A stretch of 64,000 nucleotides of DNA. It comes from an uncultured Acidobacteriota bacterium (GTDB taxonomy: Bacteria; Acidobacteriota; Blastocatellia; RBC074). The position numbers were made by a program, and so were the translations under genes. Each line of letters opens with the position of its first letter. The stretch's first letter is position 1. The stretch lies in assembly GCA_902825875.1 (NCBI GenBank), contig CADECP010000012.1:76514-140513 (forward strand). The letters are read 5' to 3'. Shown here piece by piece: positions 54,599 through 63,463 of this stretch. Under the pieces are notes generated by a model. That model was given only the letters and a program-made list of their open reading frames with translations, was not told the origin of the DNA and did no database searches.

Positions 54599-54632
54599 AA
54601 ATGGCTGAGTCTCCAACCAGACTCAGCCATTT
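54599..54632 (-). terminator. Rho-independent terminator of the UDP-xylose genes
   Basis: AAATGGCTGAGTCT and AGACTCAGCCATTT form a perfect 14-bp stem with a six-base loop. On the minus strand it is followed by TTGATTT, giving TTTTTGATTT, a T-run. It lies about 28 bases after the end of the UXS gene. Confidence 0.85.
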
Positions 54633-54660
54633 CCCTTCAGAAGCTCACATTTCAAGCCGA

Positions 54661-55590
54661 TTACAACAAGGTTCGATACCAATCAATCGTCTTCTTCAGA
54701 CCGTCTTCAACCGGCACGCCAGGTTCCCAGCCGAGCACCTCCTTCGCGCGCGTAATGTCCGGGCGACGAGTTTTCGGATCGTCCTGCGGCAAAGGCTTGT
54801 AAACGATTTCGCTCTGGCTGCCGGTCAACCGCAAAATCAGTTTGGCGAATTCCAGAATTGTCATTTCCGTCGGATTGCCTATGTTGACCGGTTTGGTGAA
54901 CTCGGCGTCCATCAATCGGCGGATGCCTTCAACCAAATCGTCAACATATTGAAAGCTGCGCGTTTGCTGGCCTTCGCCAAAAACGGGCAAAGGTTCGCCG
55001 CGCAGAGCCTGGTTGATAAATGTTGGCACGACTCGGCCATCGTTGACGCGGTTGCGCGGGCCGTAAGTATTGAAGATGCGAACGACTCGGACATCAACGC
55101 CGTGCGCGCGGTGGTAAGCATAAGTGATCGCTTCGGCAAAGCGTTTGGCTTCGTCGTAACAACTGCGCGGGCCGTTCGGATTGACGTTACCCCAATAATC
55201 TTCGTGCTGCGGATGCACCAGCGGGTCGCCGTACACTTCCGAAGTCGAAGTCAACACAAACTTCGCGCCTTTCGCCTTGGCCAGACCGAGCGCATTGTGA
55301 GTTCCCAGAGCGCCGACTTTCAGCGTCTGTATGGGAAATTCCATGTAATCAATCGGGCTGGCGGGGCTGGCGAAATTCAACACCCAATCCAAATGCCCAG
55401 CGACGTGAATGTGATTGCTGATGTCGTGGTGAATAAACTCGAAGTTGGGGTTCGAGCGATGATGAGCGATGTTTGCCAAATCGCCCGTCACCAGATTGTC
55501 CATCGCAACGACTTGATGGCCTTCGGCAATTAAACGGTCAGCCATGTGGCTGCCAATGAAACCGGCTCCGCCGGTAATCAGAATTCGCAT
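54661..55590 (-). CDS. UDP-glucuronate decarboxylase-like SDR (UDP-xylose synthase)
   Basis: A 309-residue extended [22 protein letters not shown], then [20 protein letters not shown] and [34 protein letters not shown] (YxxxK), [11 protein letters not shown] are the exact motifs of UXS/UGD-C4 decarboxylases. It would turn UDP-glucuronate into UDP-xylose with recycled NAD. The UDP-glucose dehydrogenase gene lies two genes upstream on the same strand, supplying the substrate. A terminator follows. Confidence 0.93.
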   Translation of the reverse strand: MRILITGGAGFIGSHMADRLIAEGHQVVAMDNLVTGDLANIAHHRSNPNFEFIHHDISNHIHVAGHLDWVLNFASPASPIDYMEFPIQTLKVGALGTHNALGLAKAKGAKFVLTSTSEVYGDPLVHPQHEDYWGNVNPNGPRSCYDEAKRFAEAITYAYHRAHGVDVRVVRIFNTYGPRNRVNDGRVVPTFINQALRGEPLPVFGEGQQTRSFQYVDDLVEGIRRLMDAEFTKPVNIGNPTEMTILEFAKLILRLTGSQSEIVYKPLPQDDPKTRRPDITRAKEVLGWEPGVPVEDGLKKTIDWYRTLL

Positions 55591-55593
55591 GAT

Positions 55594-56220
55594 TTACTCG
55601 TTGTTTGGTTTTGAAGTATTTGGTTGGGACTTCTTTTCGTCTGCAAGCGCCAGCTTGAAGGAATCAAGAAAAGCTCTGCTCTCTTCCGTCTCAACCTTTT
55701 TGCCAACGGCAATTACAGCGAGTTGGTAAAAGCGATTTTCGGCGATAAGAAACCTGGACTGGATCAAGCCAAACATACCGGCCTCTACTTCAGCCGTCAC
55801 TTCCAAGCCTTCATATTGGCCAAGTTTGAAAGGCTTTTCGCTGACAACTTTGAACTTGTCGCTCTTCTTAATTCCATTCACTGCTCCTTCGTAAACTTTT
55901 TTAGGATCGGCTTCGCCCGTTGTTGGAAGCTCGATACAGACAACAGTGAAATTATGTTGCGATTGAAAGGCTCGGTACATAAAGACAGTTTTTCCATCTG
56001 CCGTCTGCGTAGTTTCTGTCGGAGCCTTCGGCAGCAAAACACTGAACCTGGCTTTTTCAGCCACAAATGGCTTCCATTGAGAAACAGGAACGACCGGCGC
56101 AGGTGGCGGAGGCGGAGGAGGTGGAGGACCATCCTGAGCCAAGACGAATTCTGATAAGGTTATGAGTACAGCCATAGCGAAAAAAGCGTTGAGCAATCCA
56201 TTCATATTATTACTTCTCAT
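55594..56220 (-). CDS. Exported hypothetical protein with polyproline segment
   Basis: A 208-residue protein with a signal peptide (LLNAFFAMAVLITLSEFVLA) followed by nine consecutive prolines and PAPVVPVSQWKPF. The mature part (ARFSVLLPKAPTETTQT, FTVVCIELPTTGEAD, GLIQSRFLIAENRFYQLAVIAVG) looks like a small beta-rich periplasmic domain, of unknown function. It lies between UGD and UXS with tiny gaps (three and four bases), so it is co-transcribed. ATG 56220 or the ATG at 56205 may start it. Confidence 0.75.
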   Translation of the reverse strand: MRSNNMNGLLNAFFAMAVLITLSEFVLAQDGPPPPPPPPPAPVVPVSQWKPFVAEKARFSVLLPKAPTETTQTADGKTVFMYRAFQSQHNFTVVCIELPTTGEADPKKVYEGAVNGIKKSDKFKVVSEKPFKLGQYEGLEVTAEVEAGMFGLIQSRFLIAENRFYQLAVIAVGKKVETEESRAFLDSFKLALADEKKSQPNTSKPNNE

Positions 56221-56224
56221 ATCA

Positions 56225-57622
56225 CTACCTCCCTATTCCTCTGTATTTGAACCCTGCCGCTTCGACTGCAACCGGGTCGAGCACATTGCGCCCATCCACC
56301 AGAACCTTTCCGTTCATGACTTCGCCGACTTTCGCCAAGTCCAGATATTGAAACTCTTCCCATTCGGTGACGATGACGATGGCGTCGCAGTCTTCGGCCA
56401 GGCTGACGGCATCGCTGGCGTATTCAATTTTCAAGTCAGGGTATTGCCGAGCGCAGGCTTCGTTGGCGATTGGGTCGTAGCCTTTGACGCGAGCGCCCAT
56501 TTCCAACAACTCACGGGCGATTTCCAGCGCCGGAGCGTCTCGAATGTCGTCGGTGTCCGGCTTGAAAGCCAAACCCAGCAAGCCGATGGTTTTGCCTTTG
56601 ATGATTTTCAACGCTTCCTGCAATTTCAACACAGGCACGTGGCGTTGGCGTTTGTTGACCGTCACGGTCGAACGCAGCAATTCCGGTTCGTAGTTGTATT
56701 CGTTGGCAATATCAATAATCGCCGAAACGTCTTTGCCGAAACACGACCCGCCCCAGCCCACGCCAGCGTTCAGGAATTTCGGGCCGATGCGGCTGTCCAA
56801 ACCGAAACCGCGCACGACTTCTTTGATGTCCGCGCCGACTCGTTCGCAGATGTTGGCGATTTCGTTGGCAAAGCTGATCTTCGTCGCCAAAAAGGCGTTG
56901 GCCGCGTACTTAATCATTTCCGCCGAAGCCAGATCGGTCGTCACCACAGGCACAGCCGTGACATCAGCCGCTCGCGGAGCCGAGGCCGGAGGCACAAAAG
57001 TCTGTTCGACAATCGGTTCGTAAAGCGCGCGCAAACGTTCCGCCGCGTAACCGTCCGTCACTCCGATGACGATTCGGTCGGGATAAAAAGTGTCAGCGAT
57101 GGCTGAACCTTCGCGCAGGAATTCGGGATTCGATGCAACCAAAAACACATCTTCGGGTTTAGCGCCATTCGCTTTTCGGCTGGCGAAGGCGGCGTTTTCC
57201 TGCAAACCTTCTTTGACCAGCATTTCCACCCAATTGCCGGAACCAATCGGCACTGTGGATTTGTTGACGACTATGCGGCGACGTTCGCAATCCATCGCCC
57301 GGCCAACCGATTGAGCGACGGCTTTGACATAAGAAAGATCGGCTTTTCCGGTAGGCAACGGCGGAGTTCCGACTGCGATAAAAATCACTTCGGACGCTTT
57401 GACTGCCGCGGCCAGATCGGTCGAAAAACGCAGATTGCCGCGTTGAATGCCGGTCGTAATCAATTGATCGAGTCCCGGTTCGTAAATCGGCGATTTGCCT
57501 TCGCGCAGCATTTGTATTTTGCGTTCGTCAATGTCCACACAGACAACTGAGCGTCCCAAATAAGCCAGACAGGTTCCGGTGACCAAACCAACGTAACCGG
57601 TTCCAACAACACAAACTTCCAC
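56225..57622 (-). CDS. ugd: UDP-glucose 6-dehydrogenase
   Basis: A 465-residue NAD-dependent enzyme that oxidises UDP-glucose to UDP-glucuronate in two steps. MEVCVVGTGYVGLVTGTCLA is the NAD loop; the catalytic cysteine is in GVGWGGSCFGKDVSAIIDIA; LGLAFKPDTDDIRDAPA is the conserved third motif. Length matches the family. Its product is used by the UXS protein encoded downstream. Confidence 0.96.
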   Translation of the reverse strand: MEVCVVGTGYVGLVTGTCLAYLGRSVVCVDIDERKIQMLREGKSPIYEPGLDQLITTGIQRGNLRFSTDLAAAVKASEVIFIAVGTPPLPTGKADLSYVKAVAQSVGRAMDCERRRIVVNKSTVPIGSGNWVEMLVKEGLQENAAFASRKANGAKPEDVFLVASNPEFLREGSAIADTFYPDRIVIGVTDGYAAERLRALYEPIVEQTFVPPASAPRAADVTAVPVVTTDLASAEMIKYAANAFLATKISFANEIANICERVGADIKEVVRGFGLDSRIGPKFLNAGVGWGGSCFGKDVSAIIDIANEYNYEPELLRSTVTVNKRQRHVPVLKLQEALKIIKGKTIGLLGLAFKPDTDDIRDAPALEIARELLEMGARVKGYDPIANEACARQYPDLKIEYASDAVSLAEDCDAIVIVTEWEEFQYLDLAKVGEVMNGKVLVDGRNVLDPVAVEAAGFKYRGIGR

Positions 57623-57840
57623 GAAAACGCCTCCTTATGATTGCGAAAAAAAACGTAAAACTTTACTGAATGCAATTTGCAGCCTTTTGAAATGAGAATG
57701 GCAGGCAGCGCGCTCCGAAAGATTTCTTTTGACAAAAACCTTTGCGGCATTGGCGCCACCTGCCGAGCTGCTCCGCGTCATCGTAGAGTTTCAAAAGCCG
57801 TTTTCCAAGCCCTCGCGCAAAAATGTTTTGCCTGTGGCGT

Positions 57841-58989
57841 TTAGTTCTTCGCAATTGGCGATGTTTCGACGACGTATTCGGCGGCATTGATTTTGACAAC
57901 TGTCTCGAAGCCTTTCGATTTGGCCCAATCGGGGACTTTGGGTTGCCAGCGCAAACGCGCGCCGTCGCTTTGCTTTTGAACGGTCACGATTCCATGAGCG
58001 AGTTTCTGCTGATTCGATTGATCTATTTGAAACGCGACTTCGCCCGACGCAGCCAGGTTTAGTTCAGGCGTGAAAACCAATCGCATCGTTTGCCCGGCGC
58101 TGGTGAGTTGGAGCGAACGCAACGCCCATCCCGCCGGTGTCGCGCGGGCGTTCAGGCTGAGCGATGAATCGGCGCCGCCGCTTTCATTGATCGTCAGGTC
58201 ATCGCCGCGCAGCGCCGTCACGCGCAGTTTGCGTTCGCGCCCATGCTGCCCATGCCGATTGACCAGTTTCCATTCCGCGCCTTCACGCAAGCTGTCCGGC
58301 GCAGACACAACGCGCCATTCTTCGCGTCCGAACGCCAGCGCGCTGCTGTGATGCCCCAGCGTGATCGAACCGCGATAGCCGACGAAATAAGGCGGCGAAC
58401 TGCGTTCAGGCCAGGGTTCGGCTTCGATTATCTGTTCGTCGAACTGCGCCACTGTGCCTTCGCCGGCCAAAGTCCCTAAATCTCTGTAATCCAATCGCAA
58501 CCCCTGCGCGTTGCCGCGCGGCGTTAATCCCGATCCGCGCTCCGAAGGGTCGCTGGCCGGAATGAAACGCCAACGAATGGTTTGCCCGTGTTTGTCGCGG
58601 AACGCCACGCCGTGAATTTGCCGCCCGCTGTCGTCTGTCGCCGTTTTGTAATCAATCGCGGTCAAATGCGATTCGCGCCCAAGTTGCGCCAGCGATTTAG
58701 TTTTCGCTTCGACGTTACTGTGCCAGACGCGCTTTCCGTTTTTTTCGGTCAGGACGATTTGATAAACGGGCGGCGCGTTCGTGTTGATGACGGCTTCGAT
58801 TTGAGTGTAACGCGCGTGGCCGTTGAGAAACTGCATCAGGTACAGCGGCGCGAATTCGTATTCAATCAGCATCGGCACGATTGGCAACGGCACGGACGAC
58901 GAAGCGTTTTTTTGCTGAGCCTGCGCGTTGAACAACAGCGCCGGCAGGATGATTGAAAAAATCGTCGTTCGATGAAATTTCCGGTTCAT
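57841..58989 (-). CDS. Exported hypothetical protein
   Basis: A 382-residue protein, not recognised. A signal peptide is seen (FSIILPALLFNAQAQQ), and the rest is beta-rich with paired Trp and charged residues. RKLRVTALRGDDLTINESGG and ATPAGWALRSLQLTSAGQTM look like extracellular beta-sandwich parts. It lies just after the TonB-dependent receptor gene (15 bases away), so the two are probably expressed together, and the protein may be a partner in uptake or outer-membrane function. Confidence 0.72.
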   Translation of the reverse strand: MNRKFHRTTIFSIILPALLFNAQAQQKNASSSVPLPIVPMLIEYEFAPLYLMQFLNGHARYTQIEAVINTNAPPVYQIVLTEKNGKRVWHSNVEAKTKSLAQLGRESHLTAIDYKTATDDSGRQIHGVAFRDKHGQTIRWRFIPASDPSERGSGLTPRGNAQGLRLDYRDLGTLAGEGTVAQFDEQIIEAEPWPERSSPPYFVGYRGSITLGHHSSALAFGREEWRVVSAPDSLREGAEWKLVNRHGQHGRERKLRVTALRGDDLTINESGGADSSLSLNARATPAGWALRSLQLTSAGQTMRLVFTPELNLAASGEVAFQIDQSNQQKLAHGIVTVQKQSDGARLRWQPKVPDWAKSKGFETVVKINAAEYVVETSPIAKN

Positions 58990-59003
58990 GTTTTTCCTCC
59001 CGA

Positions 59004-61748
59004 TCAGAAATTGAAGCGCAATCCAAGTTCGACGCGGCGCGCGGGGCCGGTCGCGTTGGCGCGATTGAAAAAGGGCGACGACAGCGCGCCGTTCAGCCCC
59101 AGCGGATTTGTGCGATTGAGCAGATTGCTTGCGCGCGCGTTCAGCGTCAGCCGGAAGCGGCGTTCGCCGTCGGTTCCCGCTTTGCCGAAACCAAACGCGC
59201 GGGTCAGGTTCAGGTCGAGCGTCGCCGTGGCCGGATTGGTTCCAACATTGCGCGGCAGCGCGCCGTTGACGGCGGCGGCGTCAAGAAAGCCGAAAGGCGT
59301 CAACACGGCGCTGGAATTCGTCGCGTCGCTCAATCCGGGACGGTCGTTGAAATTGCCGTCGCCATTGTTGTCGCGCCCCGTCGTGATATTGAAAGGCGTG
59401 CCCGATGCGGCGTTGAGCGAAAACGAAGCTCGCGTTTGCCGAGGCAGATTGAAGATCGTCGTCACAAAAATGCGATGCCGGGATTGCCACGACGGGCGCG
59501 CCCATTCGCCGCCGAAGTCGTGGCTCGATTGAGGCAGGAAAAAAGGATTGTCCGCGTCGCCGCGAAAATCGAAATTCAGATAGCCGGAGAAAATGTTGAA
59601 GCGTTTATTGACCGGCTGATTCACGCCAACGAACAAGACTTGACCGGCGACCTGTCCGCTCGATTCAAATTGCAATCGGTTGATGGCGTCGCCGAAAGGC
59701 CGCAAAGCGTTCAGCGGATCAACGCCCGGCGCGTCAACGAGCGGTGCGTTGATGTTGCGCGAACGAAGCTGCCTCCAGCCGCGCGTCCAACTGTGGCTGA
59801 CGCTGACGCGCCAGCCGCGCGGCAATTGCCGCTCAAGTTCCACGCGCATTTGCAACGACGCGGGCGGGCGCAAACCATCGTCAAACAGTCGTACGGTCGG
59901 AATGATCGAATTGGCGCCGCCGATTGCGAATGGATCAGGAAACGAAGGCGCGTCAATCAGCAGTTGCTGTTGTCGCGTCCCGTCCAGCCGCAGCGTTTCG
60001 AGCGCGAGCGTGTCGGCAATGCGGTCGTAAAATAATCCAGCGCGCGCCCGCAAGACCCACAATTGTTTTTTGTCCGGCGCGAACGCGACGCCCAAACGCG
60101 GAGCCAGGCTGACGCCGTCCGCGGGCGCGGTTTGCGCTTCGTACCGCAATCCCAAACTCAGGCTCAGGTTTTTCCGCCACTGCCATTCATCCTGTGCGAA
60201 ACCGGCGCCCAGCCATTGGTTGACCGTCACCGACGGAGCGCCGCGCGTGATGGTGAATCGTGTGGGAACTCCGCCGGGCAAGGCCGGCAACGCGCGCCGG
60301 TATTGCTCCAAACCGGAAATGAAACCCTGATCGGCTGAAACCGTTCCGCCGCCGAAAATGAACGTGCCGTGAGGATTTTCCAGGCGCGCATCGTCGATTC
60401 GTTTATGAAAAATTTGCGCACCCAGCTTCAAGGTGTGTTTGCCCGCGCTGAGAATCAAATTGTCCGCCAGTTCAATGCGGCGTTCCTGGCGCGCCAGATG
60501 TTGCGGCGTCGCGCCTCCGGCGGTGAATGCACCCGCGACGCTGATGACCGGCGCGGAGGAAACCGCGCGCAACGTCGAATCGCCCAGCGTCGCGCCGGCA
60601 CGAAATTCATTCAACAATCGCGGGCTGAAAATCGTCGTCGCTGAAAACCGCAGGCTATGTTCGCTCTGTCGCAGGTTGTAACCGCGTTCCGGCAGGTTGA
60701 ATCCGCCCACGCCTTCGTTGTCGAGCCAGTTCGTGCTCGCATCGTAACGAAGCGCGAGCATGTGCCGCTGATTGACCTGCCAGTCGGCGCGCGCCGAACC
60801 GATCAGCAACCGCTTCGGCGTCGGCACATTGGCGCGCAAAGTTATTGTTTGGAATCGGTCATCCAGGATGGCGGCGTTGACCGTCGTGGCTTCGTCAATA
60901 GCGCGCCGCTCGAAATCCAGCAGGAAACCCGCGCGCTGTTTGGCGATTGGCCCGCCGAGTTGAAAGCCGTACCGCCGCGTATTGATTGACGCGCGCGTTG
61001 GCGCGAACGGATCGCGGGCGTTGAGCACCGTGCCGTTGAAATGGAAGAACCCCGCGCCGTGCAACGCACCCGCGCCCGGTTTGGTCGTGACTTCGATGCG
61101 TCCGCCGCGAAAGGGCGGCGTGTCGTATTCCGCCGAATAGATGTTGGGATTGATGCGAACTTCGCGGATGGCGGATTTGGGCGGCAGCCGCGTGCCTGTC
61201 AAAAAGCCGTCCACGGTGACGATGGCTTGTCCCGGCGCGGCGCCTGCCGATGTCGCCAGATTCTGCAATTGCTCGTTCAATTGATCGGGGTCGTCCGGCA
61301 AGGCTTCGAGTTCGCGCGCCGTCAAGACTTGCGTCCCGGCGGCGCGATTGGCGTCGAGCGCGACCTGCACGTCTTCGACCTCGACGCTGACCGCGTCGCT
61401 CAACGTTGGATAAAGCGTGATGGATAGCCGCGCGGGAATTTCGCCGTCGCGCAAAACGATCTTTTGTTCAACAGCCGCGAAACCATTGGCGACGGCTCGC
61501 AGCGTGTATTCTCCGCTTGCCGGCGTAAAGCGAAACCGGCCTTGCCCGTCGCTGATTGCGTCAGACGATTTTCCATTTGCGCTGCTGAGCGTGATCTTTG
61601 CGCCGACAATCCTCGCGCCGTGCTCATCCTGAACTTCGCCTTGCAAGATCAATTGGAGCGGCTGCGCGCCGATGCCGCTGGCGCAAATCGCCAACAACAA
61701 CGCAATCAATATAACTGCCGCAGGGTTTCGTTTTGGGCTTTTGAACAT
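59004..61748 (-). CDS. TonB-dependent receptor, Oar-like, with carboxypeptidase-regulatory-like domain
   Basis: A 914-residue outer-membrane protein. A signal peptide (AAVILIALLLAICASGIGAQ), then a Cna-B/carboxypeptidase-regulatory-like domain (LILQGEVQDEHGARIVGAKI...GRFRFTPASGEYTLRAVANG), a plug domain (ALPDDPDQLNEQLQNLATSA, VTVDGFLTGTRLPPKSAIRE) and a long beta barrel ending in VELGLRFNF with the typical terminal phenylalanine. No TonB box is obvious. This architecture is expanded in Acidobacteriota. AAGGAGG ends six bases before ATG 61748; a longer reading to 61784 is less likely. Ligand unknown. Confidence 0.9.
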   Translation of the reverse strand: MFKSPKRNPAAVILIALLLAICASGIGAQPLQLILQGEVQDEHGARIVGAKITLSSANGKSSDAISDGQGRFRFTPASGEYTLRAVANGFAAVEQKIVLRDGEIPARLSITLYPTLSDAVSVEVEDVQVALDANRAAGTQVLTARELEALPDDPDQLNEQLQNLATSAGAAPGQAIVTVDGFLTGTRLPPKSAIREVRINPNIYSAEYDTPPFRGGRIEVTTKPGAGALHGAGFFHFNGTVLNARDPFAPTRASINTRRYGFQLGGPIAKQRAGFLLDFERRAIDEATTVNAAILDDRFQTITLRANVPTPKRLLIGSARADWQVNQRHMLALRYDASTNWLDNEGVGGFNLPERGYNLRQSEHSLRFSATTIFSPRLLNEFRAGATLGDSTLRAVSSAPVISVAGAFTAGGATPQHLARQERRIELADNLILSAGKHTLKLGAQIFHKRIDDARLENPHGTFIFGGGTVSADQGFISGLEQYRRALPALPGGVPTRFTITRGAPSVTVNQWLGAGFAQDEWQWRKNLSLSLGLRYEAQTAPADGVSLAPRLGVAFAPDKKQLWVLRARAGLFYDRIADTLALETLRLDGTRQQQLLIDAPSFPDPFAIGGANSIIPTVRLFDDGLRPPASLQMRVELERQLPRGWRVSVSHSWTRGWRQLRSRNINAPLVDAPGVDPLNALRPFGDAINRLQFESSGQVAGQVLFVGVNQPVNKRFNIFSGYLNFDFRGDADNPFFLPQSSHDFGGEWARPSWQSRHRIFVTTIFNLPRQTRASFSLNAASGTPFNITTGRDNNGDGNFNDRPGLSDATNSSAVLTPFGFLDAAAVNGALPRNVGTNPATATLDLNLTRAFGFGKAGTDGERRFRLTLNARASNLLNRTNPLGLNGALSSPFFNRANATGPARRVELGLRFNF

Positions 61749-61879
61749 TGCTCCCTCCTTACCGGCGCGGAAGTTAGCGTCCACAGAGGAAGGCGGGAAT
61801 GATTATGTGACGAAGAGGTTGTGGCTTTGGACAAACGCGAAAAGAGAGTGCCTGAGAATGCGCAATGGCGCAAGCGGCT

Positions 61880-62359
61880 TCAACGCAATTGCCGCTCCAT
61901 CATTTGCAAGAAGGCTTGTGGCGTTACGATTTTCAGAAAGCGAAACCGCTTTTGAAATTCGCGGCCTGCTTCCTGTTCCCACTTCATCAGGTCAAGCAGA
62001 TCGTTGTCGCGGCTGACGAGATAGTCGGCCTTCGCTTCGATCGCCAGATTCAAATAAGGCTCGTCATCGGGGTCACGCGGATAGCTGAAATGCTGCCTGA
62101 CCTGACGAATGTAAAGTCCCCGGTAAAGCAACCGGTCAATCAGTTCCGCGACTCGTTCATCAGTCAACAAGGGATACTTCGCGCGCAGATGCGAGCGGGA
62201 AAGGACGTCTTCGACTTCCTCCAGCGTGGCGCGACTGATCGCCAGCGTAACCCGTCCCTGGTCGAAACACTCCAGACACCTGACCGCCGGGCCGCCGTTG
62301 CTGGCCAGGGCTTGCAGCAGAATGTTGGTGTCGAAGATGACGACGTATTTGTCAGGCAC
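61880..62359 (-). CDS. PIN-domain toxin (putative toxin-antitoxin component)
   Basis: A 159-residue PIN-domain ribonuclease-like protein. VVIFDTNILLQALASNGGPA has the first acidic residue (D10), SRATLEEVEDVLSRS an acid in the second cluster (E47), and YPRDPDDEPYLNLAIEAKAD, YLVSRDNDLLDL the later acids. It starts eight bases before the end of the antitoxin gene, the usual order with antitoxin first. Length resembles the TIGR00305 PIN subfamily rather than the short VapC. Confidence 0.9.
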   Translation of the reverse strand: MPDKYVVIFDTNILLQALASNGGPAVRCLECFDQGRVTLAISRATLEEVEDVLSRSHLRAKYPLLTDERVAELIDRLLYRGLYIRQVRQHFSYPRDPDDEPYLNLAIEAKADYLVSRDNDLLDLMKWEQEAGREFQKRFRFLKIVTPQAFLQMMERQLR

Positions 62360-62603
62360 GGCGACGCGCCCTCACTTCGGCTACTGCCGAGTCAATATCC
62401 TCTTCCAACTCCTCGTCAGTGATGCCTCTTGCCTGAATGTCCGCCCGGACGTCGGAAAACAGGTCGCGCAAAGAAGGCAGCCCCGTATCTTTTTGCAGAA
62501 CATAGATCGCGTATTCTTCAATTCCCTGGCCGTGCGCCGTCGCTTTGGCGAAAACCGCCTGCGCCAATTCCGCCGGTAAGTTGAGTGTGATAGTTGCGTC
62601 CAT
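62352..62603 (-). CDS. Antitoxin-like protein paired with the PIN toxin
   Basis: An 83-residue protein. MDATITLNLPAELAQAVFAK starts as a ribbon-helix-helix DNA-binding antitoxin, and the C-terminus (SDVRADIQARGITDEELEED) is a helical toxin-binding part. ATG 62603 is the likely start; the frame is open upstream but without family features. Eight-base overlap with the toxin gene indicates translational coupling. Confidence 0.82.
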   Translation of the reverse strand: MDATITLNLPAELAQAVFAKATAHGQGIEEYAIYVLQKDTGLPSLRDLFSDVRADIQARGITDEELEEDIDSAVAEVRARRRA

Positions 62604-62674
62604 AGTTGTATTCCTCGGTTCAAAGCATACTGCGGTTTTGGGATAGCCAGCAAGGAAAGCGGCTCCCATGACGC

Positions 62675-63463
62675 TCACAGCGACCCGCTGAGATAGCGGT
62701 TCAAATGTTCGCGGTAACGGCGGCTGAGTTTGAGTTCCGTGCCGTCGCGCAAGATGACTTTGTAATCGCCGCGGAACCATGGGTGAAGTTCGCGCACGCA
62801 ATCGAGATTGACGATGGCCGAACGTCCGATGCGTTGGAAGCGGCGCGGGTCTAAACGCGTTTCCAGATTGCTGATCGCTTCGCGGAACAGATGACGCTGT
62901 TTGCCCGTGTGCAGGACGACGTAATTGCCTTCGGCTTCGATCCATTCGATCTCGTCGGCTTTGAGAAAGAAAACGCGACCTTCTTCTTTGATGACGAAGC
63001 GTTCAGCGTGGCGGGGGGCGCTCGGGATTTCGCGTTGCTGTTCGGCAATCAGCGCCAGGATGCGTTCAGTCGCGTCGCCGCTTTGTTCGTTGCGGATATG
63101 TTGCAACGCGCGATTGAGCGCCTGCTCGAAGCGTTCGCGGTCAAAAGGCTTGAGCAGGTAATCGAGCGCCTGCGCTTCAAACGCTCGCACGGCGTATTGG
63201 TCGTAGGCCGTGATGAAAACGATGTGCGGCAACCGTTCATCTGCGAGCGCCTCGATCACGCCGAAGCCGTCCAGTTCGGGCATTTGCACGTCGAGAAAGA
63301 TCAGGTCGGGCGCGTGCGCGCGAATGGCGGCGACGGCTTCGAGGCCGCTTTCGCATTCGCCGATGAGTTCGATCTCTTTGTGCGACGCGAGCAAACGGCG
63401 CACTAGCGAGCGGGCGGGCGGCTCGTCGTCTACGATCAAGGCTTTGATCCTGGCTTCATTCAT
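62675..63463 (-). CDS. LytTR-family response regulator
   Basis: A 262-residue two-domain regulator. The receiver domain (1-120) has KALIVDDEPPARSLVRRLL with the acidic pair, LIFLDVQMPELDGFGV with the phosphoacceptor aspartate, FITAYDQYAVRAFE and DYLLKPF with the conserved lysine. The C-terminal LytTR DNA-binding domain (about 165-260) has EIEWIEAEGNYVVLHTGKQR and FQRIGRSAIVNLDCVRELHP. Start 63463 is chosen as it overlaps the kinase stop as ATGAATGA; the longer frame to 63763 is antisense-like to the kinase region. Confidence 0.93.
   Translation of the reverse strand: MNEARIKALIVDDEPPARSLVRRLLASHKEIELIGECESGLEAVAAIRAHAPDLIFLDVQMPELDGFGVIEALADERLPHIVFITAYDQYAVRAFEAQALDYLLKPFDRERFEQALNRALQHIRNEQSGDATERILALIAEQQREIPSAPRHAERFVIKEEGRVFFLKADEIEWIEAEGNYVVLHTGKQRHLFREAISNLETRLDPRRFQRIGRSAIVNLDCVRELHPWFRGDYKVILRDGTELKLSRRYREHLNRYLSGSL

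Noticed and set aside
62604-62945. Long N-terminal extension of the antitoxin frame
   Set aside because: Antisense to the response regulator gene end and without antitoxin features; the ribbon-helix-helix start is at 62603.
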